A stretch of 64,000 nt of DNA from Castellaniella sp036379515. Its GTDB lineage: Bacteria; Pseudomonadota; Gammaproteobacteria; Burkholderiales; Burkholderiaceae_B. Positions within the stretch are counted from its first letter, which is position 1. Every line of letters begins with the position of its first letter. A program made the translations under genes and the position numbers. Under the pieces are notes generated by a model. It was given only the letters and a program-made list of their open reading frames with translations. It was not told where the DNA came from and made no database searches. This document shows, piece by piece, positions 8,550 to 17,191 of the stretch. The stretch spans positions 62,001 through 126,000 of the forward strand of contig NZ_DASVGN010000027.1 of the NCBI RefSeq assembly GCF_036379515.1, in the 5' to 3' direction.

Positions 8550-9521
8550 TCAGGCCGTGGGATACGTCGCCAAGGCGGGATCGCCCCGCAAGACGCTGAG
8601 CAGGTTGCTCACGGCCATGTCGGCCATGGCGGTGCGCGTTTCGTGAGTGGCCGAGCCCATGTGTGGCAAAGCCAAGATCCTGGGATGGTCTCTCAGGCGA
8701 GAATCCAGAGGCAAAGGCTCGATGTCGAACACATCCAGCCCGGCGGCCCGCAGATGGCCAGAATCCAGCGCCTCGAGCAATGCTGATTCTTGCACGATGG
8801 GCCCGCGCGCCGCGTTGATGAGAATGGCCCCCGGCTTCATGCGGGCAAAAGCCTCGGCCCCCAGCATGCCGCGCGTCTGTGCGGTCAGGGGCACCATCAC
8901 CACCACGAAATCCGAGCGCTCCAGCACGTCACCCAACGAGCCGCCTGACACTTTCGCGGATGACGGCAAACCGCTGCCGACCGGATGACGCGAATGATAG
9001 ATCACCGGCATGCCAAATCCCAGCGCCGCGCGTCGCGCCAGCGCCTGACCAATCCGGCCGTAGCCCAGGATGCCCAAAGTCTTGCCGTGCACGTCCCAAC
9101 CATATTGGTCGGATTCCAGGCTGCGCCGCCACTGCCCGTCGCGCACCAGTTGCGCCATTTCGACCAGGCGTCGGCTCGTGGCCAGCACCATGCCGAACAC
9201 CAGATCGGCCACCGAATCCGTGAGCACGTCGGGCGTGTGGCACAGTACGATGTCGCGTTCGTGCATCGCAGCCAGCGGATAGTGATCCACACCGACCGAG
9301 ACACTGGAAATGACCTTCAGATGGGGGGCCTGATCCAGCATCGCAGGTTCGATCTTCAGCCCTGAGCCAATGAGCCCGGCCACTTTTGGAAGCGCCGCCA
9401 GGAACGCCTCACGCCCCGCTGCATCGCGCCCGTAGACCTCGATGACCTCGTGCTCCTGAAGCAGGCGCTCGCGCTGTGCGGGCGGCAACTGGCGGTACAA
9501 CAGAATGCTCTCTCGACTCAT
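8550..9521 (-). CDS. D-2-hydroxyacid dehydrogenase (2-ketogluconate/hydroxypyruvate reductase type)
   Basis: A 323-residue NAD(P)-dependent D-isomer 2-hydroxyacid dehydrogenase. The Rossmann motif GILGYGRIGQALA lies near residue 150. The catalytic set is visible: the arginine in NAARGPIVQE, a glutamate in the DIEPLP segment and the histidine in LPHMGSATHETR. The last block is typical of the GhrB/2-ketogluconate reductase subgroup. It is the last gene of the minus-strand KDG operon, 13 bp after kdgK. A role reducing 2-ketogluconate or a related 2-keto sugar acid is inferred from this context. Confidence 0.9.
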   Translation of the reverse strand: MSRESILLYRQLPPAQRERLLQEHEVIEVYGRDAAGREAFLAALPKVAGLIGSGLKIEPAMLDQAPHLKVISSVSVGVDHYPLAAMHERDIVLCHTPDVLTDSVADLVFGMVLATSRRLVEMAQLVRDGQWRRSLESDQYGWDVHGKTLGILGYGRIGQALARRAALGFGMPVIYHSRHPVGSGLPSSAKVSGGSLGDVLERSDFVVVMVPLTAQTRGMLGAEAFARMKPGAILINAARGPIVQESALLEALDSGHLRAAGLDVFDIEPLPLDSRLRDHPRILALPHMGSATHETRTAMADMAVSNLLSVLRGDPALATYPTA

Positions 9522-9534
9522 GACTCAATCCTTT

Positions 9535-10494
9535 CTATAGTCCTGCTGCACGCAGGATTTCTTGCGTGGGCAGGCCTTCAGTGTCCCCGGTCACCTGCAC
9601 GGCACGCGCCCCGATCCACGCGCCCCGGGCCACTGCGCGGTCAAGCGAACTTCCCGCCAGCAGACCACTGATGACCCCGACGGCAAAGCCATCGCCCGCT
9701 CCCACAGTATCGACTACCTGGGCCACCGGCGCCGCCGGCACCGTCCCGTGATCACGGCCATTGTCGAAGTAAGCCCCCTCGGCCCCCAGCTTGATCACCA
9801 CCAGCTTCACTCCCAGATCGAGATAAAACCGGGCAATGGCTTTGGGTGACTGCTGTCCCGTGAGCTGCCGGCCTTCTGCAAGGCCCGGCAAGACCCAATC
9901 GGCCAGCGCTGCCAGCGTATTGATGCCCGTGCGCATCGCCTCAGGCGAGGCCCACAGCGAAGGACGCAAGTTGGGGTCGAAAGACACCGTACGCCCAGCC
10001 GTTCGCATCAGATTCATCGTGTGCTGCGTCAGGGCATAGGTGTCGGCCGAGACTGCGGCAAACACCCCGGTAGAGTGCAAATGGCGGGTACTCAACAGCC
10101 ACGAACGGTCGACATCCTGCACCGTCATGCGGCTGGCTGCAGAATCACGACGGTGATATTCCACCCGCGGATCGCTGCCGTCGGTGACCTTGCCCTTGAA
10201 GAGCATCCCCGTCTGTTCGCCCGCCACGCACGCCACATGGGAGCAGTCCACGCCTTCGTCGCGGATGCTGGTCAGCAGGTACCGCCCCATAGAGTCATCA
10301 CCCACTCGACTGGCCCAACCCACGCGCAGGCCCAGACGGGCAAGGCCAATGGCGACATTGGTTTCGGCCCCGGCTGTCCGCTTGTGGAACACGGTCACTG
10401 ATTCCAGAGAGCCCGGTTGATCCGCCACCAGCATGGTCATGGCCTCACCGAACGTGACGACGTCCAGCGCGGTGGACCGAACGTCAGTCGGCAT
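9535..10494 (-). CDS. kdgK: 2-keto-3-deoxygluconate kinase (PfkB family sugar kinase)
   Basis: A 319-residue ribokinase-fold kinase expected to phosphorylate KDG to KDPG with ATP. The N-terminal VVTFGEAMTMLV is typical of KDG kinases. The C-terminal PfkB signature DTVGAGDGFAVGV holds the catalytic aspartate and anion hole. The start at 10494 overlaps the preceding isomerase gene by 11 bp; a longer frame upstream lies entirely inside that gene and was rejected. With uxuAB and eda nearby, the route from mannonate to pyruvate is complete. Fructokinase or another sugar kinase is the main alternative. Confidence 0.88.
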   Translation of the reverse strand: MPTDVRSTALDVVTFGEAMTMLVADQPGSLESVTVFHKRTAGAETNVAIGLARLGLRVGWASRVGDDSMGRYLLTSIRDEGVDCSHVACVAGEQTGMLFKGKVTDGSDPRVEYHRRDSAASRMTVQDVDRSWLLSTRHLHSTGVFAAVSADTYALTQHTMNLMRTAGRTVSFDPNLRPSLWASPEAMRTGINTLAALADWVLPGLAEGRQLTGQQSPKAIARFYLDLGVKLVVIKLGAEGAYFDNGRDHGTVPAAPVAQVVDTVGAGDGFAVGVISGLLAGSSLDRAVARGAWIGARAVQVTGDTEGLPTQEILRAAGL

Positions 10495-11251
10495 GGCGCA
10501 GGCCTTCGAGCGCAGCCCTCGTGACGGCCAGCAAGTCGTCTCCAAGGAGCGGATATTCAATGGCGCGCATGGCCTCGCCCGGGAGCGCCCGCAGAATGGC
10601 ACGCCACGGTGCCGACGATTCCGCCAGCGGGACCGCCACCCATTTGTCAGGACGCCTGAAGACCCCCTTGCAATGAACATAGCGCACACGCGTCGAAAAC
10701 ACGGATGCGACTTCGAGGGGCGATTCACCCACCCAATGCCAGTTGCCGACGTCGAACGTCATGCCCAGTGCGAGCGTATGTGCGTCCGCTTCGCGAAAAA
10801 ATGCTTCGAGTGCGGGCCGGCTGCCCGAGCAGGCCTGCTGGTCGTTTTCAACCAACAGGCTGACCGAGCCACCCGCCAGCAAGCCTTTCAGTGCCCGCCA
10901 GCCCTCTGCATCGCCCGGACGAAACCGCCCAATGGACATCTTCAGCGTGGTGGCTCCCAAGACGTGCGCACGAGAGAGCCCCTCTTGCACGGCTGCCGTA
11001 TCGAACCGGCCGCCTTCGTCCCACATGCCGCGAGGGCTGGAGTACACGCAACGCATTCCGGATTCCGACACGATAGCGGCCAACTCTTCGAGTTCGCCTT
11101 CAGGTTCACCGCGCAGCAATTCGCCACGCACCTCGATGCCATCGGCGCCCGCCGCATGCGACAGGCGCGCAAACCATGCCTGCCCGTGGCGGCGCACCTC
11201 TGACGCCCCGAAGGACGTCAGAGAAATCAGAGCTACATGAGAACCAGACAT
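10484..11251 (-). CDS. sugar phosphate isomerase/epimerase-like TIM-barrel protein
   Basis: A 255-residue AP-endonuclease-2 (xylose-isomerase-like) barrel protein. Expected strand-end motifs are visible: a glutamate in GIEVRGEL, VENDQQ, MTFDVGNWHWVG and YVHCKGVF, which supply metal ligands in this fold. The ATG at 11251 has AAGGA five bases upstream; the ATG at 11254 is only two bases from it. It overlaps kdgK by 11 bp. Its substrate is unknown. Epimerisation or isomerisation of a keto-sugar acid feeding KdgK is a reasonable inference. Confidence 0.8.
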   Translation of the reverse strand: MSGSHVALISLTSFGASEVRRHGQAWFARLSHAAGADGIEVRGELLRGEPEGELEELAAIVSESGMRCVYSSPRGMWDEGGRFDTAAVQEGLSRAHVLGATTLKMSIGRFRPGDAEGWRALKGLLAGGSVSLLVENDQQACSGSRPALEAFFREADAHTLALGMTFDVGNWHWVGESPLEVASVFSTRVRYVHCKGVFRRPDKWVAVPLAESSAPWRAILRALPGEAMRAIEYPLLGDDLLAVTRAALEGLRHAD

Positions 11252-11267
11252 CATCTTCCTTCGTGAA

Positions 11268-12077
11268 TCACGACTGCTTGAGGGCGGGCAACGGCGTTCC
11301 CAGCCATTTTTCGTACAGCTTGCTGAACTCGCCATTCTTGATGTTGCGATCGATCAGCTCATTGACGGTCGCCAGCGTCTTGGGTTCACCCGGACGCAGG
11401 GCAACGGCCATTTCCTGCTGCAGCAGCACGAACTTCTGGTTGAAGCGGTCTGGGGCGCGCTTGGCGATCCCGGCAGCGACCGTGGTGGAGCAGCCAATGG
11501 CATCAACCTGCCCCGAAAGCAAAGCCTGCATGGCCGATGCGTCGTCGTCAAAACGCTGGATCTTGGCATCCTTGGGCGCAATCTTGGTCACGGCAATGTC
11601 TTGCGTGCTGGCGCGCGCCACCCCAATGCGCAGCCCCGACAGGCCTTCAGGTCCTTTGATCTTCAGATTCTTGCCGCCGAAGACCACGATCTGCGCAGCC
11701 GAATAAGGGTGCGAGAACTGAACCTGCTTGGCCCGCTCGGGGGTGATGGCAAGCGAGGCCACCAGCATGTCGACCTTGCCCGTCAGCAGATACGGGATGC
11801 GATTGGGCCCCGTCACGGGGACGATCTTGAGCTTGACGCCCAAATCCTTGGCGAGGACCCTGGCAACGTCGGCGTCGTAGCCATCAGGCTTGTTCTCGGT
11901 ATTCAGAATACCATACGGAGGGAAATCGACCAGCATTCCTATGGTCAGCTCGCCCTTCTGCTTGACCTGGTCGATGGTCTCGGCCTGTGCCGTCGAGGTC
12001 AGGCCCAGGGCCAGCGTGGCTGTGGCAGCCAGCACTGCGGCTCCGACAAGCCCGCGTAGTGTTTGACGATTGAACAT
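11268..12077 (-). CDS. periplasmic substrate-binding protein of a polar-amino-acid-type ABC transporter
   Basis: A 269-residue family 3 extracellular solute-binding protein. A signal peptide runs to about residue 32, with a hydrophobic core and an AQA-type cleavage site. The mature part begins with KGELTIGMLVDFPPYG and contains DGYDADVARVLA and the LAITPERAKQVQFSHPY segment, all typical of this family. It lies between two permease genes and the sugar-acid enzymes. Family members usually bind polar amino acids or opines. Co-operonic KDG enzymes suggest a sugar-acid or amino-sugar-acid ligand here, which is inference. Confidence 0.9.
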   Translation of the reverse strand: MFNRQTLRGLVGAAVLAATATLALGLTSTAQAETIDQVKQKGELTIGMLVDFPPYGILNTENKPDGYDADVARVLAKDLGVKLKIVPVTGPNRIPYLLTGKVDMLVASLAITPERAKQVQFSHPYSAAQIVVFGGKNLKIKGPEGLSGLRIGVARASTQDIAVTKIAPKDAKIQRFDDDASAMQALLSGQVDAIGCSTTVAAGIAKRAPDRFNQKFVLLQQEMAVALRPGEPKTLATVNELIDRNIKNGEFSKLYEKWLGTPLPALKQS

Positions 12078-12135
12078 CAGTGGTCTCCTTGTGTTATCAA
12101 TATTGCCTCGACGCCCATCACGGCATACGGCCTGT

Positions 12136-12792
12136 TCAGCCCCGTGGCTGTGACGCCGAAAGGCGTCGTTCCATCCGCGTCGCCAAAAGCGACAACGGCC
12201 AGCATAAGATGAAATACAGCGTTGCGACTACCGAAAAGACGATCATCGGCTGAAAGGTTGCATTATTGATGATCTGTCCCGCTCGGGTCAGCTCGGTGAA
12301 CCCGATGATGGCCGCCAGCGATGTGCCTTTTACCACCTGCACCAGATACCCCACCGTGGGAGGAACCGCGACCTTCAGCGCCTGCGGCAAAATGACGTGG
12401 CGCATGCGATTGAAGTAGGACAGGCTCAGCGCGTGAGAAGCCTCCCATTGGCCGCGCGGCACAGATTCGATGCAACCGCGCCAGATTTCGCCCAGAAAAG
12501 CACCGGCATTCAGGGTCAGTGCCAGCACCGCCGCCGTCCAAGGGTCGATTTCAATGCCCACGACGGGCGCACCAAAAAACATGAGGAACAGCTGCAGGAG
12601 CAAGGGCGTGCCCCGGAAAAGATGAATGAAACCGGTGGCCAACACCCGGGCGGACCGCATGGTTCCGGTACGCGCCAAGGCGACCAGAAGGCCCACCACC
12701 CCACCGCCCGCAAATGCCGCCAAAGAAAGCAGTATCGTCCACTGAGCGGCAAGCACGATGTACCAGAAGTCCGAAGGCCCGAAAGTACGCAT
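12136..12792 (-). CDS. amino-acid-type ABC transporter permease
   Basis: A 218-residue inner-membrane permease of the HisMQ type with several hydrophobic segments. The LFRGTPLLLQLFL motif lies in the N-terminal third, and the cytoplasmic EAA loop appears as QWEASHALSLSYFNRMRHVILPQALK. The ATG at 12792 overlaps the stop codon of the first permease gene (ATGA), favouring it over a longer start. The two permeases would form the membrane heterodimer. No ATP-binding subunit gene is found in the cluster, so it must be supplied from elsewhere. Confidence 0.92.
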   Translation of the reverse strand: MRTFGPSDFWYIVLAAQWTILLSLAAFAGGGVVGLLVALARTGTMRSARVLATGFIHLFRGTPLLLQLFLMFFGAPVVGIEIDPWTAAVLALTLNAGAFLGEIWRGCIESVPRGQWEASHALSLSYFNRMRHVILPQALKVAVPPTVGYLVQVVKGTSLAAIIGFTELTRAGQIINNATFQPMIVFSVVATLYFILCWPLSLLATRMERRLSASQPRG

Positions 12793-13463
12793 CACCGACC
12801 GTCCGGATAATCCAGAAACCACACATACGCGCGGCGAAACAGAAACGAGAACAACAGCGTCAGCACCAGGTAGATCACCGTGATGACGATGTAGATCTCG
12901 AAACTGCGAAAGGTCTGGGACTGCAGCGTGGCGGCCACCGAAGTGAGGTCATTGGCCGAAATCACCGACACCACGCTGGAAGCCAGCATGAGCAGGATGA
13001 ACTGGCTTGTGAGCGCCGGGTAGATGGTACGCAGTGCGGGCTTGAGAATGATGAAGCGAAAGACCTCGAGCCGGTTCAAGTTCAGCGCCATGCCCGCCTC
13101 GAGCTGGCCGCGTGGTGTGGCTTCGATGCCGGCACGCACGATCTCAGTGGCGTACGCCCCCAGGTTCACCACCATGGCTACCAAGGCAGCCACATAAGGA
13201 GGCCACCGCACGCCAAAGGCCGGCAAAGCGAAGAAGAAGAAAAACAACTGCACCAGGAAAGGCGTATTGCGGATGATCTCGATGTACACCTGAATCACGG
13301 CGCGCAACGGCGCAGGCCCGGCCGTCTTGCCCCAGGCACACAGCACCGCCACCAGCAGACCAAGGATCATGGCGGACACCGAAAGCTGTATCGTGACCCA
13401 GGTACCGTGCAGCAGCAGCGGCCAGGCCTCGAACACGGGAGCAAACTGGAAGGTGTAATGCAT
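12792..13463 (-). CDS. amino-acid-type ABC transporter permease
   Basis: A 223-residue HisMQ-type permease, first gene of the minus-strand ABC/KDG operon. The EIIRNTPFLVQLFFF motif and an EAA loop (QLEAGMALNLNRLEVFRFIILKPA-type sequence, about 140-165) are clear. It is divergent from mfd, with about 90 bp between the starts. The six genes downstream run without a gap above 60 bp, which argues for one transcript of import and catabolism. Confidence 0.92.
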   Translation of the reverse strand: MHYTFQFAPVFEAWPLLLHGTWVTIQLSVSAMILGLLVAVLCAWGKTAGPAPLRAVIQVYIEIIRNTPFLVQLFFFFFALPAFGVRWPPYVAALVAMVVNLGAYATEIVRAGIEATPRGQLEAGMALNLNRLEVFRFIILKPALRTIYPALTSQFILLMLASSVVSVISANDLTSVAATLQSQTFRSFEIYIVITVIYLVLTLLFSFLFRRAYVWFLDYPDGR

Positions 13464-13555
13464 GACCGATCAAAAGGCTCACGCGCAGCGCACAAGGCAA
13501 GAGGCTCAAAGTGTACTGCAAGGTTCATCCGGTGGCGGGCGCCTCCTTTTATACT

Positions 13556-16500
13556 ATGGCCTCCATGAATGTCTCTGCCTCATCGCCCGCGCACGCCGCA
13601 CTCGCCATCCCCTCGGTCGCTGCGACCCTCGCCGCTCTGAAACCAGGTCAGCGCTATGTTCAGCCGCGCCCTCCGGGATCCGGAGATGCCTGCCTGCTCG
13701 CCGCGCTCGCCCGCGAGGCCCGGCACACACTGGCTGCCTTCTGTGCCGACCCTCTGGCTGCGCAACGCCTGGCTGAAGAAATCACGCTCTTTGACCCGGA
13801 ACTGCGAGTGCGCTTCCTGCCCGACTGGGAAACCCTGCCCTACGACAGCTTCTCGCCGCATCAAGACCTGATTTCGGAACGCCTGCGCACCCTGCATTCC
13901 TTGAGCCAGAACGTGGTCGACGTCCTGATCGTGCCCGTCACGACAGCGTTGGTACGGCTGGCACCCACCGAATTCCTGGCGGCCTACACCTTTGAATTCC
14001 ATCAGGGCGACACGCTGGACGAAGAACGCCTGAGGGCGCAGCTGACGCTGGCCAACTACAGCCACGTCACGCAAGTGAGCGCTCCGGGCGAATTCTGCAT
14101 CCGAGGCGGGCTCATCGATCTATTCCCCATGGGTTCGGCCCTGCCTTATCGCATCGACCTTTTCGACCGCGAGATCGAATCCATCCGCAGCTTCGACATC
14201 GACACACAACGCAGCCTCTACCCGGTGCGCGAGATCGAGTTGCTTCCGGGACGCGAGTTTCCCATGGATGAAGCGGCTCGCAACCGCTTCCGCGCACGCT
14301 TTCGCGAAGTGTTCGATGGCGATCCTTCGCGTGCCCTGCCCTACAAGGACATCGGCAATGGCATTGCCTTCGCCGGCATCGAATACTACTTGCCGCTTTT
14401 TTTCGAGAGCACGGCGACGCTATTTGACTACCTGCCTGCCGAAACCATCACGCTGACTCTAGGCGACGTATCGGCGGCCATCTCCCGCTTTCACCAAGAT
14501 GCCCACAACCGCTGGCAGTTCCTGAAATCCGATCCGGAACGTCCGGTTCTCGCGCCCGACACCCTGTTTTTATCCGACGAAGAATTCCACACGCAGCTCA
14601 AGCAGACGGCGCGCCTGGCACTGGTCAACGATCAGACGCATCCGGATTTTGCGCCCTGCCCGACGGTCGCCATCAATCGCCGGGCCGAAGACCCGCTCGC
14701 CAACTTGCGTCGCCATTTGGCGCAAACGAGCCTGCGCACGCTCATCTGTGTGGATTCGGCCGGTCGACGCGAGACCATCGCCGAGCTGCTCACCGACTAC
14801 CGACTGCCCCCTGACGCAGCCTACGACAACTGGCAGGACATGTTGGCGGGCGAGTCCCGCTTTGCGCTGACCATCGCTCCGCTCACAGGAGGCTTCCTGT
14901 TGCCGCCTGCAGGGTTGGCCATCCTCACCGAAAACGATCTCTATCCCAGCCAATCGGGCCGCCCCCTCCCCACCCGCCGCCGACGTGCCGAACACGGCAG
15001 CAACGTGGATGCCATGGTGCGCGACCTGGCGGAACTGCACATTGGCGATCCGGTGGTCCATGTGCAGCACGGCATCGGACGCTACCGCGGGCTGGTCAGC
15101 ATGGACCTGGGCGAAGGCCCGATCGAACTGCTGCACCTGGAATACGCCAACGAAGCCACGCTGTACGTGCCGGTGTCGCAGCTGCACCTGATTGCCCGCT
15201 ACAGCGGTGCCGACCCGGACCAGGCGCCACTGCATCCATTGGGATCGGGACAATGGGAAAAGGCGCGCCGCAAGGCAGCCAAGCAGGCCCGTGACACGGC
15301 GGCCGAGCTGCTCGCCCTATACGCACAGCGCGCAGCACGAGAAGGCCTTCACTTCAAGTTCCCGGCGCGCGACTACCAGGCCTTCGCCGAAGGCTTCGGA
15401 TTCGAAGAAACGCCCGATCAGACCTCGGCCATCGAGGCCGTGATCCAGGACATGACGTCGGGCCGCCCCATGGACCGGCTGGTGTGCGGCGACGTGGGCT
15501 TTGGCAAGACCGAAGTCGCCCTGCGGGCTGCTTTCCTGGCCGTCATGAACGGCCGCCAGGTTGCGCTGCTGTGCCCAACCACCCTGCTGGCCGAACAGCA
15601 TGCACAGAACTTTGCCACGCGCTTTGCGGACTGGCCCGTGCGTATTGCCGAACTTTCACGTTTTCGGACTGGCAAAGAAGCCGCAAAAGCCATCCAGGGG
15701 CTGGCTGACGGCACGGTAGACATCGTCATCGGCACCCACAAGATTCTGTCCAAGGACATCCGCTACAAACAGCTGGGTCTGGCCATCATCGACGAAGAAC
15801 ACCGCTTTGGCGTGCGACAGAAAGAAGCCCTGAAGGCCTTGCGGGCCGAGGTGGACGTTCTCACGCTCACGGCCACTCCCATCCCGCGTACGCTGGGCAT
15901 GTCCCTGGAAGGCATCCGCGATTTTTCGGTCATTGCCACGGCTCCGCAGAAGCGACTTGCGATCAAGACCTTCGTGCGCCGCGAAGACGGCAGCACCATC
16001 CGCGAGGCCATCCTGCGTGAGCTCAAGCGCGGTGGCCAAGTGTATTTCCTGCACAACGAGGTAGATACCATCCTCAACCGGAGGGCGCGCCTCGAAGAGC
16101 TGGTACCCGAAGCCCGCATCGCCGTGGCCCATGGACAGATGGGTGAGCGCGAGCTGGAAGACGTCATGAAGGGCTTCTATCAGCAACGTTCCAACGTCTT
16201 GCTGTGCACCACCATCATCGAAACCGGGATCGACGTCCCCACGGCCAACACGATTCTCATCCATCGGGCGGACAAGCTGGGCCTGGCCCAACTGCACCAG
16301 CTGCGTGGACGAGTGGGTCGCTCGCACCACCAGGCCTACGCCTACCTGCTCACCCCAGGCGAGGACGCCATCACATCCAACGCCAAAAAGCGGCTGGAAG
16401 CCATCCAGTCCATGGAAGAACTGGGTGCTGGATTTTTCCTCGCCATGCACGACCTCGAAATTCGCGGCAGCGGCGAAGTGCTGGGCGAATCACAGTCCGG

Positions 16501-17041
16501 CAACATTCAGGAAATCGGCTATTCGCTCTACAACGACATGCTGGCGGCAGCCGTACGCGCACTGAAGTCTGGCGAAGAGCCTGACCTGGACTCCCCCTTG
16601 GGCACTCAGTGCGAGGTCAATCTGCACGCGCCCGCCCTGCTGCCTTCGGATTACTGCGCGGACGTGCAGGCCCGGCTTGGTCTGTACAAGCGCCTGGCGC
16701 ACGCCAAAGACGGTGACGAACTCACGGAAATCCAGGAAGAACTCATCGACCGCTATGGCAAGCTGCCCGAGGCGGGCCACACCCTCATGTCGCTGCACCG
16801 TCTGCGGCTGCTGGCCGAGCCTCTGGGCGTCATCAAGATCGATGCCGGTGACACGCAGGCCTCGTTGCAGTTTTCGGCACAGCCCAACGTGGAACCCATG
16901 CGCATCATCGATCTGGTGCAAAAGAATCGCCAGATCCGGCTCCACGGGGCCGACCGCCTGAAAATCGCCTTCGGCGGCGCGGTCGACGTCCCTGGCCGGG
17001 TACAACAACTGCGGGGGCTGTTGCAAAAGCTGGCCGCGTAG
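13556..17041 (+). CDS. mfd: transcription-repair coupling factor Mfd
   Basis: An 1161-residue DNA translocase that removes RNA polymerase stalled at lesions and recruits UvrA. The N-terminal UvrB-like module spans about residues 1-330. An RNA-polymerase-interacting domain follows, with HVQHGIGRY and LEYANEATLYVPV. The helicase core has Walker A GDVGFGKTEVA, the DEEH box IDEEHRFGV, TATPIPRTL and the GRVGRSHHQAYAYLL motif. A C-terminal TRCF domain completes it. The start is uncertain: ATG at 13556 or 13565. A TATACT hexamer at 13550-13555 could be a -10 element, which would favour the second. Confidence 0.97.
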   Translation: MASMNVSASSPAHAALAIPSVAATLAALKPGQRYVQPRPPGSGDACLLAALAREARHTLAAFCADPLAAQRLAEEITLFDPELRVRFLPDWETLPYDSFSPHQDLISERLRTLHSLSQNVVDVLIVPVTTALVRLAPTEFLAAYTFEFHQGDTLDEERLRAQLTLANYSHVTQVSAPGEFCIRGGLIDLFPMGSALPYRIDLFDREIESIRSFDIDTQRSLYPVREIELLPGREFPMDEAARNRFRARFREVFDGDPSRALPYKDIGNGIAFAGIEYYLPLFFESTATLFDYLPAETITLTLGDVSAAISRFHQDAHNRWQFLKSDPERPVLAPDTLFLSDEEFHTQLKQTARLALVNDQTHPDFAPCPTVAINRRAEDPLANLRRHLAQTSLRTLICVDSAGRRETIAELLTDYRLPPDAAYDNWQDMLAGESRFALTIAPLTGGFLLPPAGLAILTENDLYPSQSGRPLPTRRRRAEHGSNVDAMVRDLAELHIGDPVVHVQHGIGRYRGLVSMDLGEGPIELLHLEYANEATLYVPVSQLHLIARYSGADPDQAPLHPLGSGQWEKARRKAAKQARDTAAELLALYAQRAAREGLHFKFPARDYQAFAEGFGFEETPDQTSAIEAVIQDMTSGRPMDRLVCGDVGFGKTEVALRAAFLAVMNGRQVALLCPTTLLAEQHAQNFATRFADWPVRIAELSRFRTGKEAAKAIQGLADGTVDIVIGTHKILSKDIRYKQLGLAIIDEEHRFGVRQKEALKALRAEVDVLTLTATPIPRTLGMSLEGIRDFSVIATAPQKRLAIKTFVRREDGSTIREAILRELKRGGQVYFLHNEVDTILNRRARLEELVPEARIAVAHGQMGERELEDVMKGFYQQRSNVLLCTTIIETGIDVPTANTILIHRADKLGLAQLHQLRGRVGRSHHQAYAYLLTPGEDAITSNAKKRLEAIQSMEELGAGFFLAMHDLEIRGSGEVLGESQSGNIQEIGYSLYNDMLAAAVRALKSGEEPDLDSPLGTQCEVNLHAPALLPSDYCADVQARLGLYKRLAHAKDGDELTEIQEELIDRYGKLPEAGHTLMSLHRLRLLAEPLGVIKIDAGDTQASLQFSAQPNVEPMRIIDLVQKNRQIRLHGADRLKIAFGGAVDVPGRVQQLRGLLQKLAA

Positions 17042-17105
17042 CGGCCGGCCACGAAAGCGCCTTGACGACTGCCAGGCTTCACCCGATATTTCCTGAATGC
17101 TCCTG

Positions 17106-17135
17106 TTTGTAATGAAAACGATTCTCAATTAGAAT
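17106..17135 (+). promoter_or_regulatory. candidate sigma-70 promoter of the iron-uptake operon
   Basis: TTGTAA (17106-17111) and TAGAAT (17130-17135) are separated by 18 bp. The candidate Fur sites overlap and follow it, as expected of an iron-repressed promoter. It was read by eye without a scoring matrix. Confidence 0.45.
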
Positions 17136-17162
17136 TCAATTCTATTGAGAATGATTCTCATG
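17111..17162 (+). promoter_or_regulatory. tandem Fur box upstream of the TonB-dependent receptor gene
   Basis: TGAGAATGATTCTCA at 17146-17160 is a 7-1-7 palindrome, essentially an ideal Fur core site. A second, overlapping half-site array (AATGAAAACGATTCTCAAT, 17111-17129) lies upstream. The two sites also pair as ATTCTCAAT (17121-17129) and ATTGAGAAT (17144-17152). The receptor gene starts 30 bp downstream. Repression by Fe-Fur under iron-replete conditions is the established role of such sites. Confidence 0.85.
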
Positions 17163-17191
17163 ACATAGATCATGAAAACAGGGGAATTCGA

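Noticed and set aside
9535..10728. Longer start for kdgK at 10728
   Set aside because: The extra 78 codons lie wholly inside the isomerase-like gene on the same strand, and the kinase family begins at the ATG at 10494.
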